Source: Marinagarivorans algicola
GTDB lineage: Bacteria > Pseudomonadota > Gammaproteobacteria > Pseudomonadales > Cellvibrionaceae
Assembly: GCF_001292705.1 (NCBI RefSeq)
Contig: NZ_LGAK01000020.1
Coordinates: 1-64,000 of the forward strand
DNA: 64,000 nt
Reading direction: 5' to 3'
Numbering within the stretch: position 1 is the first letter of the stretch; each line of letters begins with the position of its first letter. Positions 1 to 9,195 of the stretch are shown piece after piece. The position numbers and the translations under genes are program-made. The notes beneath the pieces are model-generated. The model had not been told where the DNA came from and made no database searches. It saw only the letters and a program-made list of their open reading frames with translations.

Positions 1-260
1 AGGGGGTTTTTACGTTAAGTATATTTTTTAGCCTATTCTTTATTATGGTTTGCCATTGAGAGCGCAGTCCCTTCTGATGGATGATTGAAGGCTGCTTAAG
101 TGCGAAGGTTTTGAGGGTTGGATATGAGGTGGTCGTGAGATTAATATACCTTGTTGGTTCTCGCGAGTAATAGAATGGCGCTTAAAATATATAGAAGAGC
201 TGCAGGTAATATGAGCGCGTGCTTGCAAATATTTAGTAAGCAAACAAAATTTTAGTTAAT
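1..260. other. Gene-free left edge
   Basis: I see no convincing gene here. A 66-codon open frame on the minus strand (43-243) has no recognisable motif and an untypical composition, so I do not call it. The stretch probably holds the intergenic region beyond the end of yhbY. Confidence 0.5.
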
Positions 261-292
261 AAAAAAGGTTAATTACATAAGTATTTAACCTT
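261..292 (-). terminator. Rho-independent terminator of yhbY
   Basis: Read on the minus strand, AAGGTTAA (292-285) pairs perfectly with TTAACCTT (272-265) around a 12-base loop, and the stem is followed by a run of six T. It lies about 20 bases past the yhbY stop, as expected for its terminator. The stem is AT-rich, so it may be leaky. Confidence 0.65.
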
Positions 293-312
293 CCATTGTG
301 GGCTTGCATTCA

Positions 313-612
313 CTAGCGTATGTTAGATTTATGCACTTTGGGTTGACGAGCCTCTCGATAAATTAGCGCAACCTTGCCAATTTCTTGAACGAGCTCCGCT
401 CGACACGAATTGCAGAGCGTTTGAATGGTTTCTTGTCGTGCTAAGCGATCTGTAATCGCGAGCTTAACCTTAATGAGCTCGTGATCCTCTAAAGCTCTTT
501 CAAGTTCGGCAAGGACCGTTTCGCTGAGCCCGTTACCCGCAATGGTAACAATGGGGTTTAAATTGTGACCTACGGTCCGATATTGTTTTTTTAAAGCAGC
601 TGAAAGTGGCAT
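313..612 (-). CDS. yhbY: YhbY, ribosome assembly RNA-binding protein
   Basis: A 99-residue protein made of a single CRM domain, the RNA-binding fold associated with pre-50S ribosomal subunits. The loop GNGL lies at residues 26-29, and the stretch LEDHELIKVKL matches the core of the family. The frame stays open upstream to 690, but E. coli YhbY is 97 residues long and starts like this one just before the conserved KKQYR segment, so I use the ATG at 612. The gene is divergent from rlmE, the same arrangement as in E. coli. A terminator follows at 261-292. The identification is secure; the precise molecular role of the family is known only in outline. Confidence 0.9.
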   Translation of the reverse strand: MPLSAALKKQYRTVGHNLNPIVTIAGNGLSETVLAELERALEDHELIKVKLAITDRLARQETIQTLCNSCRAELVQEIGKVALIYREARQPKVHKSNIR

Positions 613-745
613 ATACACAAGCCTTAGTGTTACGTATGCATTTGGGCGCAAAGAGAAAATAACTGCGCACTTTAAGGTTGGGCTTCTCATTATAGAAGGG
701 TTTGCGTAACATACCCTGTTTTGGCAGAGAATGTCCTTATTCTAC

Positions 746-765
746 CCTTTTATAAATATAAAAGG
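746..765. promoter_or_regulatory. AT-rich palindrome between yhbY and rlmE
   Basis: CCTTTTATA, two A, then TATAAAAGG gives a perfect nine-base inverted repeat in the intergenic region of two divergent genes, about 50 bases before the rlmE start. It could be an operator or part of a promoter. No regulator is recognised from the sequence, and in such AT-rich DNA a chance palindrome is possible. Confidence 0.3.
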
Positions 766-817
766 TGAATGTGGGGTAAAAAAAGGTTAATCGGTTATTA
801 TGAGGCCATTATAAAGT

Positions 818-1447
818 ATGGGTAAGTCGAAAAGTAGTGGTCAATGGCTACAGGAGCATTTTAGAGACCCTTATGTCAAAGCTTCTGAAGATGATGGTTA
901 TCGATCAAGAGCAAGCTATAAGTTAAAAGAGCTAAATGAAAAGGATAAGTTGATATTACCTGGTATGACGGTTGTTGATTTAGGTGCGGCACCGGGAGGT
1001 TGGAGCCAAGTGGCAGCAGAACTTGTAGGCCACAAAGGGTTTGTATTGGCGAGTGATATCTTACCCATGGACTCATTGGCTGGTGTGGAGTTTGTTGAGG
1101 GTGACTTTACAGAGGCTAGTGTCTTTAATGCATTGCTAGCACGACTTGATGGGCGACTTGTTGATGTTGTAATTTCTGATATGGCCCCCAATATGAGCGG
1201 GATTGCAGATGTTGATCAGCCTAAATCTATGTACCTTGTTGAGCTGGCTTTAGATATGGCCCGCAGCGTGTTAAAGCCTGGCGGCTCATTTACCTGCAAG
1301 GTGTTTCAGGGAGAGGGGTTTGATACATGGATTCAAGATGTGCGGACTTGTTTTAAAAAAGTAATGACTCGTAAGCCTAACGCTTCGCGCGCGCGCTCTC
1401 GAGAGGTTTATTTAGTTGCTAAAGGTTATAACCCTCATTCTAATTAA
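818..1447 (+). CDS. rlmE: RlmE, 23S rRNA U2552 2'-O-methyltransferase
   Basis: RlmE (FtsJ/RrmJ) uses SAM to methylate the ribose of U2552 in the A-loop of 23S rRNA, a late step of 50S maturation. At 209 residues it has the usual length. The SAM-binding segment [13 protein letters not shown] is at residues 52-64. The K-D-K-E catalytic tetrad is visible as K35 (SYKL), D121 (ISDMAPN), K161 (TCKVFQGEG) and E196 (SREVYLV). The gene starts with ATG and precedes ftsH by 179 bases, the standard neighbour pair in gammaproteobacteria. In E. coli this pair is heat-shock controlled; I could not find a clear sigma-32 promoter in front of it here. Confidence 0.96.
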   Translation: MGKSKSSGQWLQEHFRDPYVKASEDDGYRSRASYKLKELNEKDKLILPGMTVVDLGAAPGGWSQVAAELVGHKGFVLASDILPMDSLAGVEFVEGDFTEASVFNALLARLDGRLVDVVISDMAPNMSGIADVDQPKSMYLVELALDMARSVLKPGGSFTCKVFQGEGFDTWIQDVRTCFKKVMTRKPNASRARSREVYLVAKGYNPHSN

Positions 1448-1626
1448 TGTTTTAAGCTTTGTATGGGCTATGCGCGTATTAGTAGGGGGAGAATAAAAGA
1501 TGATCTGCTGTCAAGTATATGTATGAATAGTGCCAATGCTTAAAGTCGCTATACTGCAGTCGATGCAATACATTATATGCAAAATGGAAATTTACCATTT
1601 GCTGAGGTAATTAAAGGGGAACCCTT

Positions 1627-3549
1627 TTGAACGATATGATGAAAAATGTGATTTTATGGCTCGTTATTGCTTTGGTGCTATTTTCAGTGTTCCAAAACTT
1701 TAGCGATACCACCCCTAGAAATGAGCTGAGCTATAGCCAGTTTGTCACAGAGGTGCAAAACGGTAGAGTAGCTCAAGTGCGTACCGAGGCAGAGATGATT
1801 TATGGTATGCGCACTGACAATACATCATTTCGTGTTGTGAGGCCCAATATTCCGGATGACAAATTAATTGACGATTTACTCGATAAAAATGTTTTAGTTT
1901 CTGGTACTGAAATCTCGCGTCCGAGCATTTGGGAGCAGTTATTAGTGGCTAGCTTTCCTATTTTGATCGTCATTGGCGTATTCATCTTTTTCATGAGGCA
2001 AATGCAAGGCGGAGCTGGCGGTAAAGGTGGTCCAATGAGTTTTGGCAAAAGCAAGGCTCGCTTATTGGGTGAAGACCAAATCAAAACCACTTTTGTTGAC
2101 GTTGCAGGTGTGGATGAGGCTAAAGAAGAAGTACAAGAGCTTGTAGATTACTTAAAAGACCCCTCTCGATTTCAGCGCCTTGGGGGGCGTATACCTCGTG
2201 GCGTTTTGATGAGCGGCCCTCCAGGTACAGGTAAGACGTTGTTAGCCAAGGCCATCGCTGGTGAGGCTAAAGTCCCTTTCTTTTCTATATCGGGCTCGGA
2301 TTTTGTTGAAATGTTTGTTGGTGTAGGCGCTTCGCGCGTCCGCGATATGTTTGAGCAAGCTAAAAAACAAGCGCCTTGTATCATTTTTATTGATGAAATT
2401 GATGCTGTTGGCCGTCATCGTGGTGGCGGTCATGGTGGCGGTAATGATGAGCGTGAGCAAACACTTAATCAACTGCTTGTAGAAATGGATGGTTTTGAGG
2501 GTAACGAGGGTATTATTGTGATTGCGGCAACTAACCGCCCTGACGTGCTCGATAAAGCATTATTGCGACCAGGACGTTTTGATCGTCAAGTTTTCGTAGG
2601 GTTACCTGATATTCGTGGTCGAGAGCAAATATTAAAAGTACATATGCGCAAAGTGCCTTTAGATGAAGCTGTTGTTGCCTCTGTGATTGCGCGAGGCACA
2701 CCGGGGTTTTCTGGCGCCGATTTGGCCAATTTAGTTAATGAGGCAGCACTCTTTGCGGCGCGCTCTAATCGGCGCCTTGTCGGTGTTGAAGAGTTTGAGC
2801 GTGCACGCGATAAAATCATGATGGGCGCTGAGCGTAAATCTATGGTAATGAATGAGAATGAGAAAATTAACACAGCTTATCATGAGGCTGGCCACGCGAT
2901 TATTGGGTGCCTAGTACCAGAGCATGACCCTGTACATAAAGTGAGTATTATTCCCCGTGGGCGTGCTTTAGGTGTTACTCAATATCTTCCAGAGGAGGAC
3001 AGGCACAGCTACAGTAAGCGCGGCTTAGAGTCGATGCTTTGTTCTTTGTTTGGTGGACGCATTGCTGAAGAAATGACCTTAGGTTTCGATGGCGTAACAA
3101 CCGGCGCATCAAATGATATTGAGCGGGCTACCCAAATGGCTCGTAACATGGTAACTAAATGGGGTTTAAGTGAGGCTCTTGGACCTTTGCATTATGGTGA
3201 AGATGAAACAGGTATGCCAGGGTCAGGTAATCCACAGTATTCATCAGAGACTTCAAAGACCATTGATGTTGAAGTTCGGGCTATTATCGATAGTTGCTAT
3301 GAGCGAGCTAAAGCATTATTAGAAGAGAACCGTGATGTGCTTGAGGCGATGAAAGATGCGCTAATGGAATATGAGACGATTGACTCTGAACAAGTTGCTG
3401 ACTTGATGGCTCGGCGCAAAGTTCGTCCACCTCGCAGTTGGGGTGAAGGTGACTTTGGTGGCGGCTCCGATAATGATCCCGGCGCCTCTAAACAACAAGA
3501 CGACGATTCGGCTAAGCCTGTTGTTGGCGGTCCAGCAAAAGAAAGCTAA
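1627..3549 (+). CDS. ftsH: FtsH, ATP-dependent membrane zinc protease
   Basis: FtsH is a hexameric inner-membrane AAA+ protease that removes misassembled membrane proteins and regulatory proteins. This copy has 640 residues. Two membrane helices (about 8-24 and 104-124) flank a small periplasmic domain. They are followed by the AAA module with Walker A GPPGTGKT (197-204), Walker [10 protein letters not shown] and the SRH, then the zinc-protease motif HEAGH (419-423). I use the TTG at 1627 as start because AAAGGGGA lies seven bases before it, whereas the first ATG (1636) is too far from that ribosome-binding site. The C-terminal tail is acidic and low in complexity, as in homologues. A terminator follows directly. 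Confidence 0.97.
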   Translation: MNDMMKNVILWLVIALVLFSVFQNFSDTTPRNELSYSQFVTEVQNGRVAQVRTEAEMIYGMRTDNTSFRVVRPNIPDDKLIDDLLDKNVLVSGTEISRPSIWEQLLVASFPILIVIGVFIFFMRQMQGGAGGKGGPMSFGKSKARLLGEDQIKTTFVDVAGVDEAKEEVQELVDYLKDPSRFQRLGGRIPRGVLMSGPPGTGKTLLAKAIAGEAKVPFFSISGSDFVEMFVGVGASRVRDMFEQAKKQAPCIIFIDEIDAVGRHRGGGHGGGNDEREQTLNQLLVEMDGFEGNEGIIVIAATNRPDVLDKALLRPGRFDRQVFVGLPDIRGREQILKVHMRKVPLDEAVVASVIARGTPGFSGADLANLVNEAALFAARSNRRLVGVEEFERARDKIMMGAERKSMVMNENEKINTAYHEAGHAIIGCLVPEHDPVHKVSIIPRGRALGVTQYLPEEDRHSYSKRGLESMLCSLFGGRIAEEMTLGFDGVTTGASNDIERATQMARNMVTKWGLSEALGPLHYGEDETGMPGSGNPQYSSETSKTIDVEVRAIIDSCYERAKALLEENRDVLEAMKDALMEYETIDSEQVADLMARRKVRPPRSWGEGDFGGGSDNDPGASKQQDDDSAKPVVGGPAKES

Positions 3550-3566
3550 ATGTATTCGTCATGCTG

Positions 3567-3593
3567 AGGCCAGGTTTCCCCCTGGCCTTTTTT
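3567..3593 (+). terminator. Rho-independent terminator after ftsH
   Basis: AGGCCAGG (3567-3574) pairs perfectly with CCTGGCCT (3581-3588) around TTTCCC, and a run of six T follows. It lies 18 bases after the ftsH stop and only 28 bases before folP, so folP may depend on read-through or on a promoter within ftsH. Confidence 0.85.
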
Positions 3594-3620
3594 ATGGCTA
3601 TTTGTTTTTGACGGTATTTC

Positions 3621-4463
3621 ATGAAATTACAGTGTGCAACTCGAGCACTATGCTTGTCTGAACCTCAGGTGATGGGCATACTCAATGTCACGCCTGACTC
3701 CTTTTCTGATGGCGCAGCGCTTCATAGTGAAGGTCGGCTTAATGCCGAAAAAGCTTTAATAAAAGCAGCTCAAATGGTTAAAGAGGGTGCCTCTATTATT
3801 GATGTCGGCGGTGAATCAACGCGGCCAGGGGCTTCTCGCGTTCATGTTGAGCAAGAGCTTGAACGAGTCCTGCCAGTCATTGAACTGATCCACAAAAACC
3901 TCGACGTAGTGATTTCAGTTGATACGAGCCAGCCTCTAGTGATGAAAGCGGCCGCGGCGGCTGGGGCTGGCTTGATTAATGATGTTCGGGCGCTTCAGCT
4001 TGAGGGGGCTATGGCGGCAGCGGTAGGCACTCGGTTACCTGTTTGCTTGATGCATATGCAAGGCGACCCTCAAACTATGCAACACAACCCTGAGTACGCA
4101 GACTGCACAAAAGAGGTTTATACTTTTTTGTATTCGCGCCTAAAAGCCTGCTGCGATGCCGGTATGCCATCGGAGCAGGTACTGTTAGACCCGGGCATTG
4201 GGTTTGGTAAAAAAGATGAGCATAATTTGGAATTAATCAAGCATTTGCAGATATTTACAGATCTGGGCGCTGGTGTTTTGTTTGGTGCATCACGCAAGTC
4301 GATGGTGGGCCGGTTGTTGGGCCGTGAAGTGCATGAGCGCCTATCCGGCAGCTTAGCGCTAGCATTAGTTGCTCTGCAACAAGGTGCAAAAATATTACGA
4401 GTACATGATGTGGCCGCAACGGTAGATGTGGTAAAGGTTTATCAGCTAACTCACGCTAAGTAA
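3621..4463 (+). CDS. folP: FolP, dihydropteroate synthase
   Basis: The enzyme condenses p-aminobenzoate with 6-hydroxymethyl-dihydropterin pyrophosphate to form dihydropteroate in folate synthesis, and is the target of sulfonamides. The 280-residue TIM barrel shows the family signatures MGILNVTPDSFSDG near residue 18, IDVGGESTRPGA, and the loops SVDTS, INDVRAL and DPGIGFGK. The conserved order ftsH-folP-glmM supports the call. The ATG at 3621 is the first start in frame; its ribosome-binding site is weak. The protein is complete and shows nothing unusual. Confidence 0.96.
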   Translation: MKLQCATRALCLSEPQVMGILNVTPDSFSDGAALHSEGRLNAEKALIKAAQMVKEGASIIDVGGESTRPGASRVHVEQELERVLPVIELIHKNLDVVISVDTSQPLVMKAAAAAGAGLINDVRALQLEGAMAAAVGTRLPVCLMHMQGDPQTMQHNPEYADCTKEVYTFLYSRLKACCDAGMPSEQVLLDPGIGFGKKDEHNLELIKHLQIFTDLGAGVLFGASRKSMVGRLLGREVHERLSGSLALALVALQQGAKILRVHDVAATVDVVKVYQLTHAK

Positions 4464-4528
4464 GCGGCGGGACGCGGGCTTGCGGGGCAACATGGTTTGC
4501 GAGCCTATAAGAATTTTAAGAGGTATTT

Positions 4529-5869
4529 ATGCAAAAATATTTTGGTACAGATGGTATTCGCGGGTTAGTCGGTGAGGCACCCATCACCCCTGAATTTTTC
4601 CTGAAGTTGGGTTGGGCTGTGGGCCGTGTTTTGGCGAAAAATAAAGTCGGTGGCGCACCTGCAATGGTAATTATTGGTAAGGATACGCGTATATCGGGCT
4701 ATATGTTTGAAGCGGCTTTGGAGTCTGGTTTGATTGCCGCAGGCGTTGACGTCGGTTTAGTTGGCCCTATGCCAACACCTGCTATTGCTTACTTAACCAG
4801 AACTTTTCAAGCCGCTGCCGGTATAGTGATTAGCGCTTCCCATAATCCTTATACCGATAACGGCATTAAGCTGTTTGGTTCGCAGGGAACCAAATTAGGT
4901 GACGAGGTAGAGCTTGCGATTGAAGCTGAGCTTGAAAAACCCATGCAGACTGCTCAAAAATTAGGTAAAGCGCGCAGGCTAGAAGATGCCGAAGGGCGTT
5001 ATATCGAGTTTTGTAAGGGAAGTGTGCCTTGGGGCTTTAATTTAGAAGGTTTGAACATTGCTTTAGACTGCGCGAATGGCGCAACCTACAGTGTAGCTCC
5101 AAAGGTTTTTCGTGAATTGGGCGCCAATGTAACCACTATAGGCATTGCCCCTGACGGGTTAAATATTAACCTTGATTGCGGCTCAACCAAAATGAAGGCC
5201 TTACAGCGTCATGTACTCGAAACCCATGCCGATTTGGGGGTTGCCTTTGACGGCGATGGTGACAGGGTCATGTTTGTTGATGATCAAGGTGAAGTGCTCG
5301 ACGGTGATCAGTTGCTTTATCTGATAGCGACGTACAAAAGTCAGCACAACGATGACTTTAAAGGTGTTGTCGGCACCTTGATGAGCAACTTTGGATTTGA
5401 GGTCGCACTTAAAAAGCTGGATATACCCTTTATTCGTGCCAACGTGGGCGACCGCTACGTTATTGAGGAGATGAACAAAAACGACTGGACCCTAGGTGGT
5501 GAGTCGTCAGGTCATATTGTGTGTCGCTGCGCAACCACCACTGGCGATGGTATTATTGCGGCGTTACAAGCTTTGCTGGCGGTGAAGTCATCAGATAAAC
5601 CGCTGGGCATATTGAAACAAGGTATGCAAAAAATGCCCCAAGTTATGATCAATGTACCTTGTACAGACAAGGCCGCACTCAACACTAATGACAGTGTAAA
5701 AGCAGCACTAGCGCATGCTGAATTAGAGTTGGGTGATGCTGGGCGTGTTTTACTGCGGCCATCGGGTACTGAGCCTGTTGTTCGAGTGATGGTGGAGGGC
5801 AAAGATCAGCAGCAAGTCCAAACTGTGGCCGAACAGCTCGCAGCAGCGGTAGAAGAGGCGGGCTTATAA
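4529..5869 (+). CDS. glmM: GlmM, phosphoglucosamine mutase
   Basis: GlmM converts glucosamine-6-phosphate to glucosamine-1-phosphate, the step before UDP-GlcNAc for peptidoglycan and LPS. The 446-residue protein carries the phosphoserine loop SASHNP at residues 102-107 (S102 is the residue phosphorylated in E. coli GlmM), the metal-binding loop DGDGDR and the sugar-binding motif GGESSGH. The C-terminal phosphate-binding segment [15 protein letters not shown] is intact. ATG at 4529 is preceded by AAGAGG, a good ribosome-binding site. It lies 65 bases after folP and is probably cotranscribed with it. Confidence 0.97.
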   Translation: MQKYFGTDGIRGLVGEAPITPEFFLKLGWAVGRVLAKNKVGGAPAMVIIGKDTRISGYMFEAALESGLIAAGVDVGLVGPMPTPAIAYLTRTFQAAAGIVISASHNPYTDNGIKLFGSQGTKLGDEVELAIEAELEKPMQTAQKLGKARRLEDAEGRYIEFCKGSVPWGFNLEGLNIALDCANGATYSVAPKVFRELGANVTTIGIAPDGLNINLDCGSTKMKALQRHVLETHADLGVAFDGDGDRVMFVDDQGEVLDGDQLLYLIATYKSQHNDDFKGVVGTLMSNFGFEVALKKLDIPFIRANVGDRYVIEEMNKNDWTLGGESSGHIVCRCATTTGDGIIAALQALLAVKSSDKPLGILKQGMQKMPQVMINVPCTDKAALNTNDSVKAALAHAELELGDAGRVLLRPSGTEPVVRVMVEGKDQQQVQTVAEQLAAAVEEAGL

Positions 5870-5895
5870 CAATACAAGTCGTTAAAGACTAAAAA

Positions 5896-5923
5896 AAGCC
5901 GTATAGCTCTAATTTTACGGCTT
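5896..5923. terminator. Weak hairpin after glmM
   Basis: AAGCCGTA (5896-5903) pairs with TACGGCTT (5916-5923), 27 bases after the glmM stop. The T-run on the plus strand is interrupted, while a run of A precedes the hairpin, so it would work better for minus-strand transcription. It may attenuate transcription between glmM and tpiA. Confidence 0.4.
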
Positions 5924-6087
5924 ATCTGAGCATTTTTATTGTGTTAGTGGGCCTCTTTCGCTACCATTGCCAGCCTTTTTATCTGGACAAAATGTTTAAC
6001 GCGCTCTAGTGGTTAAGGATTTGTCTGTGTATATTTATTTAAGTCATCACCGAGTGCGTTGCCACTGGGTGAGTAAGGCATAGTTGC

Positions 6088-6852
6088 GTGGTAAATAATA
6101 GTACTAAACGGCGCCCCCTTATTATTGCCAACTGGAAGCTAAACGGCACCAGCGCATTTGTAAGTGAGCTATTAGAAGGCATTACAGAGCAGTGGACAGG
6201 TGTTCATCAAGCTGAAGTTGTTGTTTGTCCTGCATTTGTTCACATTGGCCAAGCGAGCAGTGTTCACTTAGCGCACTCCAATATCGCCCTAGGCGCACAA
6301 GACTGTAGTCAGTTTGAAGAGGGCGCTTATACGGGTGATGTTTCGGCAGAAATGCTACATGACTTGGGTTGCCAGTTTGTTATTACAGGGCATTCAGAGC
6401 GTCGCCGATTTTATAATGAAACTGACGCCTTAGTTGCGCGTAAATTTGATTTGGCGCATAAAGCATTAATGACTCCCATTTTATGTGTGGGTGAAACACC
6501 CGAGCAGCGTGAAGCGGGCGAAACACTGGCTATTATTAAGCGTCAGGTCGGTGCGGTACTTGACTACTGCGGACAAGAAAAACTGGGCCGATGCGTGATT
6601 GCGTACGAGCCCCTTTGGGCTGTAGGTACGGGCGTTACTGCAACACCTGATCAAGCCCAAGAGGTTCATGCATTTATTCGACAGCTACTTGGTCCAGCCG
6701 GTCAAGCTACGCGAATAATTTATGGTGGAAGTGTTAAGCCTGAGAATGCCGAAGCACTTTTTACCCAACCGGATATCGGCGGTGCCCTTGTAGGCGGAGC
6801 AGCCCTCAAAGCCGACGATTTTATCGAAATCTGCAAAGCTGCCGAGCTTTAA
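6088..6852 (+). CDS. tpiA: TpiA, triosephosphate isomerase
   Basis: TpiA interconverts dihydroxyacetone phosphate and glyceraldehyde-3-phosphate in glycolysis and gluconeogenesis. The 254-residue barrel has the substrate lysine in ANWKLNG (K17), the electrophilic histidine in GHSERR (H102), the catalytic base in AYEPLWAVGTG (E174) and the phosphate-binding IYGGSVKPEN loop. The start is GTG at 6088 with TAAGG about ten bases upstream; no ATG is available before the conserved NWK motif. It is followed 55 bases later by secG, the usual gammaproteobacterial arrangement. Confidence 0.96.
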   Translation: MVNNSTKRRPLIIANWKLNGTSAFVSELLEGITEQWTGVHQAEVVVCPAFVHIGQASSVHLAHSNIALGAQDCSQFEEGAYTGDVSAEMLHDLGCQFVITGHSERRRFYNETDALVARKFDLAHKALMTPILCVGETPEQREAGETLAIIKRQVGAVLDYCGQEKLGRCVIAYEPLWAVGTGVTATPDQAQEVHAFIRQLLGPAGQATRIIYGGSVKPENAEALFTQPDIGGALVGGAALKADDFIEICKAAEL

Positions 6853-6907
6853 CTCATTAACTTGGTTGTTAGCAATAAATAAAAGCACTTTATAAAGGCA
6901 AAGCGTT

Positions 6908-7312
6908 ATGGAAAATTTTATTCTCGTCGTTCATGTTCTTTTGGCTCTGGGCATTATTGGCTTAATCATGCTGCAGCAAGGTAAAGGAGCAGAAGCGGGT
7001 GCATCTTTTGGTTCTGGTTCATCGCAAACTGTATTCGGCGCTGCAGGTACCGGTAATTTCTTTTCTCGTATGACTGGCATTTTAGCGGCGTTATTTTTCA
7101 TCACGAGTGTGACTTTGGCTGTTGTGGCTAAAAATAGCTCGGTTATTGATGAAGATTTTTTACCTGACTCAGCCGTCATAGAGTCTGCTGTTGGTGATAT
7201 TGAAAACAATACGACTGATTTACAGGCAGGTAGTGCAGAGGCTTTGGAGGGTGACGCTAACGATCCCCAAAAAACTTTAGAAAACGCTGCAAAAGCACTG
7301 GAAACAGAGTAG
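6908..7312 (+). CDS. secG: SecG, preprotein translocase subunit
   Basis: SecG is the small accessory subunit of the SecYEG inner-membrane channel. The 134-residue protein has an N-terminal membrane helix (LVVHVLLALGIIGLIML), the conserved cytoplasmic loop QQGKGAEAGASFGSGSSQTVFG and a second helix (about 58-77). The C-terminal tail is acidic and variable, as in homologues. Its position between tpiA and the leucine tRNA matches other gammaproteobacteria. The start ATG at 6908 has AAAGGC upstream. Confidence 0.95.
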   Translation: MENFILVVHVLLALGIIGLIMLQQGKGAEAGASFGSGSSQTVFGAAGTGNFFSRMTGILAALFFITSVTLAVVAKNSSVIDEDFLPDSAVIESAVGDIENNTTDLQAGSAEALEGDANDPQKTLENAAKALETE

Positions 7313-7337
7313 TAAAGCCAGTAGAATGCGCGTCCTC

Positions 7338-7422
7338 GCCCTGGTGGTGAAATTGGTAGACACGCTATCTTGAGGGGGTAGTGACTTCGGTCGTGCCGGT
7401 TCAAGTCCGGCCCAGGGCACCA
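7338..7422 (+). tRNA. tRNA-Leu (anticodon GAG)
   Basis: An 85-base class II tRNA. The acceptor stem GCCCTGG (7338-7344) pairs with CCAGGGC (7412-7418), followed by A and an encoded CCA end. The anticodon stem CTATC/GGTAG encloses loop TTGAGGG with anticodon GAG at 7372-7374. The variable arm is long, as expected for tRNA-Leu, and the T-loop TTCAAGT is canonical. The 25-base gap after secG suggests cotranscription, as for leuU in E. coli. Confidence 0.97.
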
Positions 7423-7454
7423 AAAAAACCTTAGATTAATCTAAGTACTCAAAA

Positions 7455-7479
7455 AGCTCCGCATTGCGGGGCTTTTTTT
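7455..7479 (+). terminator. Rho-independent terminator after tRNA-Leu
   Basis: AGCTCCGC (7455-7462) pairs with GCGGGGCT (7466-7473) around ATT, with one G-T pair, followed by a run of seven T. It ends the secG-tRNA transcript. Confidence 0.88.
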
Positions 7480-7639
7480 GTTTCTGGTACTTGTTCGTTG
7501 TAGCTCATCTTAGTTATGGCTCTTGCTCAATAAGCCTTGAAGTACAACTATAATAAACCTGTGATGCCTTTGTGACTTTTGCTGCGTATAGTTATAGGCT
7601 GTATGTCATTAGCCGCCATTTATTCTTAGAGGTCGTTTT

Positions 7640-8584
7640 ATGGTTAAGTCCGTTATTCCTACGCTGAGTGAGTCTGAAGTTACGCCAGAGGCGACCTATT
7701 TAAAGCGACGTGATTTTTTAAGTACTGGTGTAGCTGGTGCACTAGGGGTTACAGTAATGCCGAGCTTTGCAGCGGGTACGCCCTTCGAGCAAAAGGCGGC
7801 TGCGGCAAAAACGACGTATAAGATTGATGAAAAACTCAATAGCCTTGAAGATATTACGCAGTACAATAATTTTTATGAGCTAGGCACTGGCAAAACAGAC
7901 CCCTACAAAAATGCCGATAAGCTTAAAACAGACCCCTGGAGTATTGAGGTGGGTGGTCTATGTGCAAAGCCGGGTAAATACCCCCTCGAAGACATACTAC
8001 AGCCCCACACCTTTGAAGAGCGCATTTACCGTTTGCGCTGTGTTGAGGCTTGGTCGATGGTTGTCCCTTGGTTGGGCTTTAGCTTGGCCTCATTACTCAA
8101 GCGCTTTGAGCCTAGCAGTGATGCCAAATATGTGGCGTTTCATACATTGTATGATGAGGGTCGGCCATTGCCAGGGCAAAACCGTCCGGTCATTCGCTGG
8201 CCCTATCGTGAAGGCTTGCGTATGGATGAGGCGATGAACCCTTTAAGCTTTATGGCGGTAGGTTTATACGGTAAAACACTACCCAACCAAAATGGTGCGC
8301 CAATTCGTCTAGTTGTGCCGTGGAAGTATGGCTTCAAAAGTATTAAATCGATTGTGAAAATAGAGTTTGTGAAAGAGCAGCCAAAAACCAGCTGGAATAC
8401 ATTGCAGCCGAGCGAATATGGTTTTTATTCCAACGTTAATCCAAAAGTCAACCACCCACGCTGGAGTCAGGCGCGCGAGCGGCGTATTGGTGAACTCTTT
8501 AAGCGTGAAACATTAATGTTTAATGGTTATCAAGAACAGGTTGCGCATTTATATAAAAATATGGATCTCGCACGGTTTATTTAA
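7640..8584 (+). CDS. msrP: MsrP, periplasmic methionine sulfoxide reductase (Mo subunit)
   Basis: MsrP (YedY) is a molybdopterin enzyme that repairs oxidised methionines in periplasmic proteins, fed with electrons by MsrQ. The 314-residue precursor begins with a twin-arginine signal ([16 protein letters not shown]), which is how the folded cofactor-containing enzyme is exported. The molybdenum ligand is the cysteine in [14 protein letters not shown] (C134). The domain ends with the conserved [11 protein letters not shown] segment. The stop overlaps the msrQ start by one base (TAATG), indicating translational coupling. Confidence 0.95.
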   Translation: MVKSVIPTLSESEVTPEATYLKRRDFLSTGVAGALGVTVMPSFAAGTPFEQKAAAAKTTYKIDEKLNSLEDITQYNNFYELGTGKTDPYKNADKLKTDPWSIEVGGLCAKPGKYPLEDILQPHTFEERIYRLRCVEAWSMVVPWLGFSLASLLKRFEPSSDAKYVAFHTLYDEGRPLPGQNRPVIRWPYREGLRMDEAMNPLSFMAVGLYGKTLPNQNGAPIRLVVPWKYGFKSIKSIVKIEFVKEQPKTSWNTLQPSEYGFYSNVNPKVNHPRWSQARERRIGELFKRETLMFNGYQEQVAHLYKNMDLARFI

Positions 8585-9195
8585 TGGCGCTCAAAACTCT
8601 CACACGGTGGCTTGGGCACGTTTTGGGTGTCTTACCTGCATTGTATCTGGTGGCGCTTTCCGCGTTTGGAGGCTTAGGCGCTAACCCTATTGAAACGCTC
8701 ACCCATCAAACTGGGCGCTGGGCTTTAACGGCTTTATTACTGAGCTTGGCTGTCACCCCTGCGGTAAGGTGGTTGCGGTTTGATCGAAAATGGCATGTTA
8801 AGTATTTAATGCCTTGGCGCAAAATTTTGGGCTTGTACGCTTTTTTTTATGCGGTCCTTCACTTTTTAATTTATTTGATTTTTGACTTGTCATTTGACTT
8901 TCATTTTTTATGGGCCGATGTCAAAGATAGGCCTTATATAGCGGTAGGATTTATAGCGCTTTGCTTATTGCTGCCTTTAGTGGCTACCTCCAATAAAAAA
9001 GCGCAACGCGCACTGGGAAAGCGCTGGATAGCGTTGCACCGTTTGGTTTACCTGATAGATGCCTTGGTTTTGGTGCACTTTTTTTGGCTCATTCGGGCCG
9101 ATTATTCAAGCTTTTGGTGGTATGCCGGCGCTTATTTATTTCTTATGATGTTTAGATTGAAAGTGGTCACTACATTATTTAGCCGGCCACTGTAA
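8584..9195 (+). CDS. msrQ: MsrQ, heme-binding membrane subunit
   Basis: MsrQ (YedZ) is an inner-membrane b-heme protein that passes electrons from the quinone pool or flavin reductase to MsrP. The 203-residue protein has about six membrane helices of the ferric reductase-like fold, and the heme-ligand histidines fit the helices AVLHFLIYLIF, ALHRLVYLIDALVLVHFFW. It begins in the stop codon of msrP. Its last 21 bases overlap the 3' end of the convergent histidine kinase gene. Confidence 0.94.
   Translation: MALKTLTRWLGHVLGVLPALYLVALSAFGGLGANPIETLTHQTGRWALTALLLSLAVTPAVRWLRFDRKWHVKYLMPWRKILGLYAFFYAVLHFLIYLIFDLSFDFHFLWADVKDRPYIAVGFIALCLLLPLVATSNKKAQRALGKRWIALHRLVYLIDALVLVHFFWLIRADYSSFWWYAGAYLFLMMFRLKVVTTLFSRPL

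Noticed and set aside
43-243. 66-codon minus-strand frame at left edge
   Set aside because: No family motif, no convincing ribosome-binding site and atypical composition.
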